DNA of 64,000 nucleotides, taken from positions 1 to 64,000 of the forward strand of contig MABD01000016.1 of NCBI GenBank assembly GCA_002162955.1, in the 5' to 3' direction. Every line of letters starts with the position of its first letter. Position 1 is the stretch's first letter. The translations under genes were made by a program, and so were the position numbers. Shown here one piece after another: positions 9,370-17,989 of the stretch. Below the pieces are notes generated by a model. That model was not told the origin of the DNA and did not search any database. It worked only from the letters and a program-made list of their open reading frames with translations. The DNA comes from Gammaproteobacteria bacterium 45_16_T64 (GTDB taxonomy: Bacteria; Pseudomonadota; Gammaproteobacteria; Pseudomonadales; Ketobacteraceae).

Positions 9370-9714
9370 ATGGCAATAATCATGCAAATAAACTTACTCA
9401 ACGATGAAGAGCAAACCAAAGAGTTCCTCTACTATGACGCCGACGGAATCTACATTGGCCGCAGTGAAGGCTTAGGTCCAGACCCTCACTTATACAGTCA
9501 AGCCCACTATGTTTTCGATGGTGATAGTGACATGGTCAAGAACCTCGACATTCTCAATATCTCTCGCAAACGACTTATCTCTTTACGAAAAACACTCATT
9601 GCCGTCCCGATTAAAGATATGGGAAAAATCATTGAGATCAATCAGCAAATTAAGTCACTTGAGAAAGACATTGATATGCTCGAAGGCAGCCTCTCATTAC
9701 CTGAAGCCATCTAA
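9370..9714 (+). CDS. Hypothetical protein
   Basis: A 114-residue soluble protein that I do not recognise. The N-terminal half is acidic (FLYYDADGIYIGR, FDGDSDMVKN). The C-terminal half is predicted helical with a heptad-like run (MGKIIEINQQIKSLEKDIDMLEG). No signal peptide or membrane helix is seen. The start is uncertain: ATG at 9370 or ATG at 9382, neither with a good ribosome site. It is not a shadow of another gene and its codon use fits its neighbours, so it is probably real. It converges on the acyl-CoA dehydrogenase pair, leaving only 9 nt between stops. Confidence 0.5.
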   Translation: MAIIMQINLLNDEEQTKEFLYYDADGIYIGRSEGLGPDPHLYSQAHYVFDGDSDMVKNLDILNISRKRLISLRKTLIAVPIKDMGKIIEINQQIKSLEKDIDMLEGSLSLPEAI

Positions 9715-9723
9715 CAGAGAATG

Positions 9724-10854
9724 CTAAACCATCTCAGCATATTTTGATAAGTGATGATCGACGTTACCAAATAGCGCATCAATACAGGTTAAGCGCTTAA
9801 AGTAATAGCCCACATCAAGCTCATCCGTCATTCCCATGCCCCCGTGTAATTGGACTGCCTCTTGTCCAATTTTTCTGCCTGCCTTACCTATTTGCACTTT
9901 AAGTCCAGATATGGACTTATTTACCTCATCAAACCCTTCGACATAATGTAAGACTGCCATTAATAGTACAGATTTGGACTGTTCATAATGCATAAACATA
10001 TCCACCATTCTGTGCTGTAACACCTGAAATTTACCAATTGGCGTTCCAAATTGCTTACGGGTTTTACTGTATTCCACCGTCGTTTGATAAAGTAACTCCA
10101 TCGTCCCTACCGCATCTGCACCAACGGTAATTATGGCTTCCATTAACACTTGCTCAAGTGATTCGTAGGCCGTATGTGTTTGCCCCAATATTGCCGATGG
10201 CGGCACCCTCACCTGGTCAAATTCAATATCCGCAGCCCTATAGCCATCCATTGTTGGGTAGCCAGATAACGTCACCCCCTGTTGCGAAGGGTCCACCACA
10301 AAAACTGTCAGCCCAGCAGAATCCCCAGGCTTTCCACTTGTTCTGGCAACCACTAATAACTGATCAGCCGCTTCCGCACTTAACACGACGGTCTTTTTAC
10401 CATTCAATACATAGTCATCACCAGAAAGCTCCCCAGTCATCGCTATGTTTTCCACTTGCTGGCGCGCGCCAATTTCGTTGTACGCCAAAGCCATTTTGAT
10501 GCCACCCTCACATAGCGAAGGCAAAATCTCCTGCTTTTGCTGCTCGCTCCCTTGTAACTCCACCAATCGCCCGCCCAGAATAACAGTCGATAACCATGGC
10601 TCTACCATTAGGCCTTTTCCAAGCTCCTCCAGTAACACCATCACGTCAACCATTGAACCACCGATGCCACCATACTGCTCGCTAAAAGGTACGCACAACC
10701 AGCCCAACTCAGCAAATTGCTTCCATTGAGCGTCGCTATAACCCTCTTTGGTGTGCATAATCTTTCGACGCTGCTCAAATTGACACTCTTTCTTAACCCA
10801 TTTTGCAGCGCTGTCTTTCAGCATTTGCTGCTCTTCTGATAATGAAAAATCCAC
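9724..10854 (-). CDS. Acyl-CoA dehydrogenase family protein (likely non-catalytic or beta partner)
   Basis: FAD-dependent acyl-CoA dehydrogenase fold of 376 residues: an N-terminal helical domain, a central beta domain (GEKKTVVLS-type stretch, NGKKTVV near residue 150) and a C-terminal helical bundle (RKQFGTPIGKFQVLQHRMVDM). The GTG at 10854 has GGAGG five nt upstream; a TTG 12 nt earlier lies in the ribosome site itself. The C-terminus (TCIDALFGNVDHHL) lacks the usual YEGT-type glutamate, and no FERGG-type glutamate is seen either. It lies 36 nt downstream of a second family member, in the manner of heteromeric pairs known from steroid and branched-acyl side-chain oxidation. Confidence 0.85.
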   Translation of the reverse strand: MDFSLSEEQQMLKDSAAKWVKKECQFEQRRKIMHTKEGYSDAQWKQFAELGWLCVPFSEQYGGIGGSMVDVMVLLEELGKGLMVEPWLSTVILGGRLVELQGSEQQKQEILPSLCEGGIKMALAYNEIGARQQVENIAMTGELSGDDYVLNGKKTVVLSAEAADQLLVVARTSGKPGDSAGLTVFVVDPSQQGVTLSGYPTMDGYRAADIEFDQVRVPPSAILGQTHTAYESLEQVLMEAIITVGADAVGTMELLYQTTVEYSKTRKQFGTPIGKFQVLQHRMVDMFMHYEQSKSVLLMAVLHYVEGFDEVNKSISGLKVQIGKAGRKIGQEAVQLHGGMGMTDELDVGYYFKRLTCIDALFGNVDHHLSKYAEMV

Positions 10855-10890
10855 TATGACCTCCAAAGAATAATTCGACTCGCTTACTCG

Positions 10891-12093
10891 CTACAAACCC
10901 AGCACAGCTTTGGCAATAATGCCCCGCTGCACCTCATTTGAACCACCGTAAATACTCGTAGCTCGAGTGTTGAGGTATTTCGGCATGATAGCCATTGCCT
11001 CTTTAGGCCCCACCCCATCAATCGAAGAACCAGGTTCTATTGCATCAACTTGTAATGGCACGCCATACTCCCCCACAGCTTCAATAGCCAATTCAGTCAC
11101 ACGCTGGCTTATTTCAGTGCCTAGAATTTTTGTCATAGATGCTTCTGGACCGGGGTTTTGACCATTACCTAGGGCTGATTTAATTCTATTTTCGGTGAAT
11201 GCTAAGCCAGATATTTCAATTTCAATTTCACAATATTTGCGTTTAAAAAAGCCGTTATCCCACAGGGTCTCACCACCGACAATCACACCCTCAGCAAGCT
11301 TTTTAATATTCGCTAATTGAAAATAAAGGCTCGGTGCATATTCCTGCCCTCCTCTCTCAAACATCAGCAAGTACTTAGCCACTGTCCACCCATCATTTTC
11401 CTTGCCGATCCGATTGGCTTTTGGCACTCGTACATTATCGAAGAACACCGTGTTTTGCTCATGCACCTGATCAATACCAATAATCGGCTCCACGGTTATT
11501 CCCGGTGTGTCCATATCCAACAGCAGGAATGTGATTCCCTGTTGAGGTTTACCTTCCCTAGAGGTTCTAACCAAACAGAACATTTTATTCGAGTATTGCG
11601 CGTAGGTTGTCCAAATCTTAGTTCCATTGACAACATAGTCATCACCGTCAGACTCGGCAAAAGTTTGCAATGACGCTAGATCTGAACCCGCACCTGGTTC
11701 GGAATAGCCCTGGCACCAAAAATCCTCGCCAGATAGGATTCTTGGTAGATACTCGGCTTTTTGTTCATCTGTACCATAACCAATAATGCAGGGACCGCAC
11801 ATCAGAAGTGACATTGGGATTAATGGTGGCGCATTAGCTTTCAGGCACTCCTCGGAAAAAATTGAGCGTTGAACTATATCCCAACCTGTTCCCCCGTATT
11901 GCTCAGGCCAATGCGGTGCAGCCCAACCCTGCTTGTGTAGAATTTTCTGCCACGCAATGGCTCGGCTCGGCTCAGCGAACACACTCGTTGCTAACCGCCC
12001 AGCCTCTCGAATATCGTCGGTTAAGTTACCTCGAATAAACGATCGCACCTCTTCACGAAACGCTTCATATTCCGTACCTATAGATAAGTCCAT
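10891..12093 (-). CDS. Acyl-CoA dehydrogenase (probable catalytic partner)
   Basis: A 400-residue acyl-CoA dehydrogenase that introduces the alpha-beta double bond in acyl-CoA. It shows the conserved CQGYSEPGAGSDLASLQT stretch, the FAD-binding NGTKIWTTYAQ strand and the C-terminal YGGSNEVQRGIIAK motif. The classic catalytic glutamate position of medium-chain enzymes holds Gly (IYGGS), but a glutamate in MFERGGQEYA is placed like the base of isovaleryl-CoA or FadE29-type enzymes. ATG at 12093 has GAGGAG upstream. It is the first gene of a two-gene operon with the paralogue at 9724-10854. Confidence 0.88.
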   Translation of the reverse strand: MDLSIGTEYEAFREEVRSFIRGNLTDDIREAGRLATSVFAEPSRAIAWQKILHKQGWAAPHWPEQYGGTGWDIVQRSIFSEECLKANAPPLIPMSLLMCGPCIIGYGTDEQKAEYLPRILSGEDFWCQGYSEPGAGSDLASLQTFAESDGDDYVVNGTKIWTTYAQYSNKMFCLVRTSREGKPQQGITFLLLDMDTPGITVEPIIGIDQVHEQNTVFFDNVRVPKANRIGKENDGWTVAKYLLMFERGGQEYAPSLYFQLANIKKLAEGVIVGGETLWDNGFFKRKYCEIEIEISGLAFTENRIKSALGNGQNPGPEASMTKILGTEISQRVTELAIEAVGEYGVPLQVDAIEPGSSIDGVGPKEAMAIMPKYLNTRATSIYGGSNEVQRGIIAKAVLGL

Positions 12094-12198
12094 ATTCTCC
12101 TCACTATTTGCTCACTCGTTAATAGTTTTACATTAATAACTTGCTTCGCACATCAACACTCGCGACACACTGACCAGACAGTCAACTCTGGGCACAAA

Positions 12199-12244
12199 AA
12201 AACCCCGGTTAGAATTTCACTTTGCAATGAATAACCGGGGTTTT
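12199..12244 (-). terminator. Terminator of the TPR-like protein gene
   Basis: The 13-bp arms AAAACCCCGGTTA / TAACCGGGGTTTT enclose a 20-nt loop; on the minus strand the stem runs into a T tract. It lies just beyond the stop at 12272. Confidence 0.8.
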
Positions 12245-12271
12245 AAATGAAGCTTATCTAGTCGCTATATA

Positions 12272-13135
12272 CTAGCCCCGCTGTATCGATTTAATTAAGC
12301 GACCAAACGCCTTGGCGATCTCTTTCACCGCAACATCATCTTTCGCTACCCGCATCCAGTCGGTATTATCTGCTGGGTTTAATAGCGTGCAGCTATCGGC
12401 CGCTTTGCTACATCGGTAACCTATATGTGGGTTTACCCCAAATGCATTCAATCGGCTCACTTTAATTGCCGACGCTGCGCTTCGCTTTCCAACTTTCACA
12501 TCTTTCGTTGTCAATAAAATATCGCCACTTGACGATACCGACACTGAATAGCTCATGTGATCTGCTGTTTCCTGATTCTTTACTTTTCCTTCGATAAAGA
12601 CATAAGACTTCAACAGACTATTGATATGAGAAACCAGGGACGACGTTAAATCAGCACCAAGATACAGTTGGTTTACTTTGGCGTCATACACTGAGCCCGG
12701 ATTCGACTCTAGTAAGCTCACTTTTTCTTCCCAATCTTTCGCGAATTCTCGTGTTTTCTCTTTCGTTGCTATATCGGCTTGCTTATCTGCTAGCTGAGTT
12801 TCAATATCCGTGAGTAAAAGTAGTGCCGCTTCGTAATATTCAGCCTCTTTACCCCCACTCTCTACATACTGCTCAACTCTCTTCTTTGCACCAACATACT
12901 GGCCCTCGTTAAATAACACCTGACCCAGTAACCAGTGAAACTCGTTACTGGGTTTAATTCCTAACGGCTCAACACGATCCAAATAAACTCGCGCAGCAGC
13001 AAAATCCTTCATTGCAATCTTACTTTTACCAGCAAGCACTAAGCGATCTGCTTCGATTTCTGGTGCCAATGCCCAGCTATTCACTGACAGCACCATAGCA
13101 ATAATGCCTATCAATACACTCTGAAACTTGTTCAT
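12272..13135 (-). CDS. Exported TPR-like repeat protein, function unknown
   Basis: A 287-residue protein with a signal peptide (cleavage near SWALA, about residue 23). About 100 residues with tetratricopeptide-like helices follow (KDFAAARVYLDRVEPLG, FNEGQYVGAKKRVEQYV), then a charged linker (ADKQADIATKEKTREFAKDWEEK). The C-terminal domain, about 130 residues, has two cysteines (C250-type, YRCSKAADSC) and no known motif. It is probably periplasmic and may take part in protein-protein contacts. It stands alone, with its own terminator. Confidence 0.65.
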   Translation of the reverse strand: MNKFQSVLIGIIAMVLSVNSWALAPEIEADRLVLAGKSKIAMKDFAAARVYLDRVEPLGIKPSNEFHWLLGQVLFNEGQYVGAKKRVEQYVESGGKEAEYYEAALLLLTDIETQLADKQADIATKEKTREFAKDWEEKVSLLESNPGSVYDAKVNQLYLGADLTSSLVSHINSLLKSYVFIEGKVKNQETADHMSYSVSVSSSGDILLTTKDVKVGKRSAASAIKVSRLNAFGVNPHIGYRCSKAADSCTLLNPADNTDWMRVAKDDVAVKEIAKAFGRLIKSIQRG

Positions 13136-13447
13136 ACGGGCTTACCTCTCCTAGCAATTGTTCTCTTGCTCTATCACGCTAAGCCCTGAGCTAAACATCT
13201 GGCAAATAGGCTATCACGGGACTTGATAGAGCGAAGTGGCAGTAACCAACACCACCAATGACATAATCAAACATTGTTATTGTTAAGTCACCGTAGGTTC
13301 CCCAAGGCGACAGATGAATACTTCCACACTAATCTATTTAATGGGCTTTCGCACCCCCTTATTCCGCGGGCGCTGGGTTGATTCACAAAAATAATAAAGC
13401 CGAGATAAACTCGGCTTTATTTAGTCATGATTTCAAGAAAAAAGGCA
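13136..13447. other. Gene-free stretch between the TPR-like and PilZ genes
   Basis: About 310 nt without a supported ORF. It holds the presumed promoter of the TPR-like gene and the terminator of the PilZ gene (13394-13420). I see no RNA gene or repeat in the rest. Confidence 0.6.
13394..13420 (-). terminator. Terminator of the PilZ gene
   Basis: ATAAAGCCGAG / CTCGGCTTTAT hairpin with a 5-nt loop, 27 nt after the stop of the PilZ gene on the minus strand. Confidence 0.8.
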
Positions 13448-13822
13448 TCAAGTATCAGATGGCGTATTTGTCTTAAAGCTAAAGTAATTAGTCAGTCCGT
13501 TCACTAGATCATGCAACGTTTGAGGCGCATCCACTATTTTGAAGCCGGTGTCAAAACTATCAGGGCTCACATCCGGCCGACACCAACAACTCAGCGCATC
13601 GAAATCGATATGCTTCACACCATTCAGCTCTTTAGGTAGCTTCACCCGAAACTCAAACACACTATGGGTTAACAACGGGATATTGCTAACTAAGCGCAAC
13701 CCTTCCGAGGAAATATTCACGATATAACCGATAGGCTTACCTGTCTTGCGATTATATATCTGCAAGTAGGACTTTAGCTGCTGGCGTTTTATTAATCGTT
13801 TTTCTTTGATTTTTTTATCCAT
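13448..13822 (-). CDS. PilZ domain protein, probable c-di-GMP receptor
   Basis: A single-domain protein of 124 residues. The RxxxR motif is at R9 and R13 (RLIKR), and the second c-di-GMP motif appears as NISSEG near residue 36. These are the residues PilZ domains use to hold cyclic di-GMP, so binding is likely. No output domain is attached. It could act on motility or surface adhesion by a protein contact. It is monocistronic, divergent from slt with about 300 nt between. Confidence 0.85.
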   Translation of the reverse strand: MDKKIKEKRLIKRQQLKSYLQIYNRKTGKPIGYIVNISSEGLRLVSNIPLLTHSVFEFRVKLPKELNGVKHIDFDALSCWCRPDVSPDSFDTGFKIVDAPQTLHDLVNGLTNYFSFKTNTPSDT

Positions 13823-14125
13823 AGGTATGTTAGCGTTAAATTAGAGGTTTCCACATAGGGAACAGATAGCATGCTCACCATGTGCGGCATTTCTATTAAG
13901 TTTAGTCGTTGATACCCGTTCCTCAACGCAAACCTTTCATCTAACAGTACTTTTTTTACAATCAAGCCGAATTTTGTTAGGGTTGTTGACATATAAAAAT
14001 GCTAACCTGTTGATATATTAACGATATAGTATTCTCCCAATTGGAACCTTTGGCTATTTTCGCTACTCTTAAAGCTAAACGTAGGCGACTTAGCCTTAAC
14101 CTACACATGCCGTACCCCTTCATTT
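13823..14125. other. Divergent promoter region, pilZ gene / slt
   Basis: About 300 nt between divergent starts. A 66-residue ORF on the minus strand (13792-13992) overlaps the pilZ start and has no family look. The A/T-rich part near 14000-14040 (ATATATTAACGATATAGTATTC-type, several TATAAT-like hexamers) is the likely promoter area. No other structure seen. Confidence 0.45.
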
Positions 14126-16342
14126 ATGAGAACAACAAGACCATTCTTCACTTTGCAGAGAGTCTTAATTTGCCTCTTCGCCTCTCTGGTTAGCTTTTCT
14201 GGCGCACTACAATGCTCCGTGACAGCTGCACAAGCCAATAGCATCGAGCCCACACGCTTGCTTGAAGAGAGAAAACGTTTCGCCGATGCTCGAGCACAGC
14301 TACGCAAAGGCAACTTGACTCAATTCTCTTCCATTTCGGAAGAACTAAGAGATTACCCACTTTACCCTTATCTCGACTTTTTTAAGCACAAACGATATAT
14401 CAGTAAGTTATCACTCGACCAAATGGATGAATTTAGTCGTACTAACATCGACTCTCCTATCTCCTATCGACTCTACAATGCATGGCTTGCCTCACTTGCC
14501 AGACACCAGCGCTGGCAAGACTACGTTGCGACTTATGAAAGCAGCGGTAAACCCAAATACGACTGTTACTACTATTGGGCACTATTTAAAGAAGGCCAAA
14601 CCAAGCGCGCTTTTGCGGGAGCAGAGAAATTATGGCTAGTAGGAAAATCCCAACAAAAAGCCTGCGATCCACTGTTTGAAGTATGGAAAAAAACCGACGC
14701 ATTTAACGAAACAATCGCATGGAAGCGTACACAACTAGCGATGAATAATAGGAAATTACAGCTGGCAAAATATCTTGAACGCTTTCTCGCTGAGCCCGAA
14801 AAGTCAATTTCCAATGAATGGCGACGGGTTTATCGCTCTCCCAAACGGTTACAAAAAATCAGTCGCTATAAACAGTGGTCAAGCAAAGCTAAACCCCTGA
14901 TTCTCTCAAGTTTTAAACGCCTTATCCTAAAGGAAACAGAGCTAGCTCGGTCATTATGGCCGGAATATGAAAAGGCCTTCGATTTCACCCCAGAAGAAAG
15001 CGCCGACGTCTACCAATACTTCGCAAAGATACTCGCACTGCGCTACGACGATAACGCCGAATATTGGCTTAACCAAGCTCTCACGTTACCCGGTGGCGAT
15101 GTCATCATTGATTACGGCATTCGGCATGCGTTAAGGGATCATGACTGGCAACGCGTTAAGCGCTGGCTTGCGATGACCCCACAAGCAGAGCGTGGCTCCA
15201 ATCAATGGCGCTACTGGGAGGCAAAGGCGAACCTTGCAATAGAGCAATATAACACCTCCCAACAACAGCCTTTGCTATTTGATACTACGGCGATAAACCT
15301 CGCTAACGAGGCGTTATCTACCTTCCCTATCTACGATCACTTGGAAGAGGTAACTCCGTATACACAGTTACTGACACCACATATCAGCTTTATGGAAAAC
15401 CTAGTAAACACCAACAATACCAATGCGCTATTACCGGACAGCACACTATTTTTGTTTGATAGCCAGCAGCTCCCTAAGGCTAGCTTTGGAGAGTTATCCA
15501 GCGAGCGTAGCTTTTATGGTTTTATGTCGAGTGAGATCCTTGATAAACCATTACAACTTAATCACCAAGAAAGGGTAGCCGAGCAGGAGCAATTGACACG
15601 CATTCTAAGTAACCCAGGTATCATTCGCGCAAGAGAGCTCTATCAAATCAACGAAGACAGTTACGCAAAAAGTGAATGGAACCTAGCAATATCACGCATG
15701 CCGTCAGAAGATAGAAGCATTGCTGCCCAACTGGCGGACCAATGGGGATGGCATCACCAAGCTATTATGGCTGCGGCTCGCTCTGATATACGTGACAATC
15801 TAAAACTTCGCTTCCCTATCGCCTTTGGCAGCACTGTATCTTCTTTCGCCAACAAAAACGGTATCGGAGATGATTGGGTTTTATCACTGATTCGACAAGA
15901 AAGTGCTTTTGCTTTCCAAGCTAAATCTCCGGTCGGTGCTTTAGGTATGATGCAGATTATGCCGGCTACCGCCAAGCAAGTTTCAAAAAGCATTGGATTA
16001 CGCTACAAAGGAAAACGCTCCCTGCTTTCTCCGAAAAACAATATACAACTAGGCACCGCTTACATGGGGCAATTACTCAAGCGCTTCCAAGGTAACACGA
16101 TCCTAGCAACCGCAGCCTATAATGCTGGCCCTCACAGAGCCTCCAGGTGGCAACCCAAACACCTCCCGATGGCCGGGGACATTTGGATAGAGACCATTCC
16201 ATTTAGAGAAACACGAAACTATGTCAAAAATGTTATGACCTATCAAGCCATATACCGAGCGCATCTAGGACAGGAAATTAAACTCGCAAAATCTCTGCAA
16301 AGCATTCCCGCCCGATCGCCACGTAAAGTAACTACCTACTAG
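14126..16342 (+). CDS. slt: Soluble lytic murein transglycosylase (Slt70 type)
   Basis: A periplasmic enzyme that cleaves peptidoglycan to 1,6-anhydromuropeptides. It is 738 residues with a signal peptide (about 1-36), a long alpha-superhelical U-domain, a linker domain and a C-terminal SLT domain. The catalytic glutamate is in LIRQESAF (about residue 590), followed by SPVGALGMMQIMPATA and later TAAYNAGPHRASRW, all family hallmarks. It is longer than E. coli Slt70 (645 residues) in the helical part. No clear Shine-Dalgarno sequence precedes the ATG. It converges on the serine hydrolase gene. Confidence 0.92.
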   Translation: MRTTRPFFTLQRVLICLFASLVSFSGALQCSVTAAQANSIEPTRLLEERKRFADARAQLRKGNLTQFSSISEELRDYPLYPYLDFFKHKRYISKLSLDQMDEFSRTNIDSPISYRLYNAWLASLARHQRWQDYVATYESSGKPKYDCYYYWALFKEGQTKRAFAGAEKLWLVGKSQQKACDPLFEVWKKTDAFNETIAWKRTQLAMNNRKLQLAKYLERFLAEPEKSISNEWRRVYRSPKRLQKISRYKQWSSKAKPLILSSFKRLILKETELARSLWPEYEKAFDFTPEESADVYQYFAKILALRYDDNAEYWLNQALTLPGGDVIIDYGIRHALRDHDWQRVKRWLAMTPQAERGSNQWRYWEAKANLAIEQYNTSQQQPLLFDTTAINLANEALSTFPIYDHLEEVTPYTQLLTPHISFMENLVNTNNTNALLPDSTLFLFDSQQLPKASFGELSSERSFYGFMSSEILDKPLQLNHQERVAEQEQLTRILSNPGIIRARELYQINEDSYAKSEWNLAISRMPSEDRSIAAQLADQWGWHHQAIMAAARSDIRDNLKLRFPIAFGSTVSSFANKNGIGDDWVLSLIRQESAFAFQAKSPVGALGMMQIMPATAKQVSKSIGLRYKGKRSLLSPKNNIQLGTAYMGQLLKRFQGNTILATAAYNAGPHRASRWQPKHLPMAGDIWIETIPFRETRNYVKNVMTYQAIYRAHLGQEIKLAKSLQSIPARSPRKVTTY

Positions 16343-16354
16343 TCGTTAGTTCGA

Positions 16355-17605
16355 CTATACCGAAGGGCAGCGCTTAGAAATTGTATTGAGCAGCATGCCC
16401 AACCTCGGTAAATGCGTCCCTACGAGAGGGTTACCGGACGTTAAAATCGATACCGAAGTCGCCCGTTGAGGGTCAGCCCAACAAAGGTTATTGGTGAGCC
16501 CTAAGTGTCCGTATGCATGCGCAGTCGCAGGCCCAAACATTCCCCACCCAGAACTACCTAACATCATTCCAGCACTATAACGCATGGGCACCATCAGAAT
16601 CCGATCCAGCTCAGGCTTATTCACCTCACGAATGGCGCGCTCGACGGTAACTGGCTGAAATATTCGCTTGCCGTCTAGCTCCCCACCATTTAACAAACAT
16701 TGAAAAAATCGCGAGCATTCATCCGCTGTCGCCACAATGTTTCCTGCAGGAATCACCTGCTGATAGAACCGTGGATCGTTGGACAGCTCAACCGCTGTTT
16801 CAAAAGACGCCCCCAGTACACGCTTTATAAACTGTTTAACCGGGAAGACAATCGGCAAGCCTGTTACATAATTACGCGCAATATCGGGGTATTGTGCATC
16901 CGTAGTACCATAATTAAAGTACTTAAACCCTAAAGGTTCCTGCACATGCTTTCGCATAAATTCGCGAATACTCTCGCCCGTAATTCGCTGTATCAACTCC
17001 CCTAGTACATAACCGCCCGTAATTGCATGATACGCTAGCTCTCGGCCGTGTATGGTTGTTGGCTCCGCGTTATATAAGATCTTTAGAATCTCGTCGTAAT
17101 CAAACAACACTTCCGGGTCAATATCTTTAAACGTCGCAATGCCAGCTCGATGAGCCAATATTTGCTGCACAGTAATGTTCTTTTTGCCATTCGCACCAAA
17201 CTCGGGAATGTAAAAACTCACAGGATTAAGTACGTTAAGATCACCTTGCTCTTCTAATAAGTGCACCAACATCGCGGTAATCGCTTTGGATGCAGAAAAC
17301 AAACACATCGGCATATCGGGCGTCGCGACCACAGACTCCCCAACTTCGCCAGGGCCATTACCCCGCTGATGCCCAATCGAGCGATTCAGCACAACTTCCC
17401 CATGACGTCGCATGGACATGGTCACCGCAGGATACAGTCCTGTTTTATACAACGCCTCAGCACTTTCCCATATCGCTTCACGATCTTCAAACGTCAGCCC
17501 CAATAGTTCAGGGTTGACTTCGTCATCCCCGATGCGAGTGACTGACGCCAAATCGCTAGGGACGTCAATATTGCGTTCTATTCGTGATAATGGATTCAGA
17601 TTCAT
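16355..17605 (-). CDS. Beta-lactamase-fold serine hydrolase (EstB-like esterase)
   Basis: Class C beta-lactamase/family VIII esterase fold. The nucleophile motif SASK is at S104-K107 of the 416-residue form, a tyrosine follows in ELAYHAITGGYVLGE near residue 192, and the third motif is HAYGHLGLTNN. This pattern suits a carboxylesterase or lipase rather than an antibiotic-cleaving enzyme. No signal peptide is seen, so it is probably cytoplasmic. The frame stays open upstream: ATG at 17641 or GTG at 17704 would add 12 or 33 residues. None of the three has a good ribosome site. Substrate unknown; an acyl ester would fit the lipid context. Confidence 0.8.
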   Translation of the reverse strand: MNLNPLSRIERNIDVPSDLASVTRIGDDEVNPELLGLTFEDREAIWESAEALYKTGLYPAVTMSMRRHGEVVLNRSIGHQRGNGPGEVGESVVATPDMPMCLFSASKAITAMLVHLLEEQGDLNVLNPVSFYIPEFGANGKKNITVQQILAHRAGIATFKDIDPEVLFDYDEILKILYNAEPTTIHGRELAYHAITGGYVLGELIQRITGESIREFMRKHVQEPLGFKYFNYGTTDAQYPDIARNYVTGLPIVFPVKQFIKRVLGASFETAVELSNDPRFYQQVIPAGNIVATADECSRFFQCLLNGGELDGKRIFQPVTVERAIREVNKPELDRILMVPMRYSAGMMLGSSGWGMFGPATAHAYGHLGLTNNLCWADPQRATSVSILTSGNPLVGTHLPRLGMLLNTISKRCPSV

Positions 17606-17641
17606 AGGTAATTTTTCTATTATTGCTGTGGGTGAGTACAT

Positions 17642-17989
17642 AGTAACGTCCAAAATATAACGTCCAGAATTCGACTGCGTCTGAGGGGGTCCCCCTCCAC
17701 ACACAGATAGACAGAGTGTTTATTGTGCATTATCGTACCAGCTTACCAATAAAATGTAGAGTTCAAAACCTAGAGCTATGGAGAATGCGCCTAGGGCCTA
17801 ATAAATCTTAGTTGATTCACTTTTATTTGGCCAAATCCAACCTGCGAGACAGATAAGCTGTCAGTTTTTACTGACTGACACACCAAATTTACGTCTACTT
17901 GAGTAGGACTTAGTCGTTAGTCAAATTCTAGGTTACACACTCTAATCAACTAGCGGTACAATACCCCCTCACAGATACACCAGCACCAT
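17642..17989. other. Divergent intergenic region, serine hydrolase / ABC1 kinase
   Basis: About 350 nt between divergent starts. It contains a short inverted repeat near 17860-17882 (CTGTCAG ... CTGACTGACA) but no ORF or RNA gene that I can support. Promoters for both genes should lie here. Confidence 0.4.

Noticed and set aside
13792-13992. 66-aa minus-strand ORF upstream of the PilZ gene
   Set aside because: It overlaps the PilZ start in another frame and contains no motif.
16355-17704. Antibiotic-inactivating beta-lactamase
   Set aside because: The fold is shared, but SxxK, the YHA region and HLG fit esterase-like members, and there is no signal peptide for export to the periplasm.
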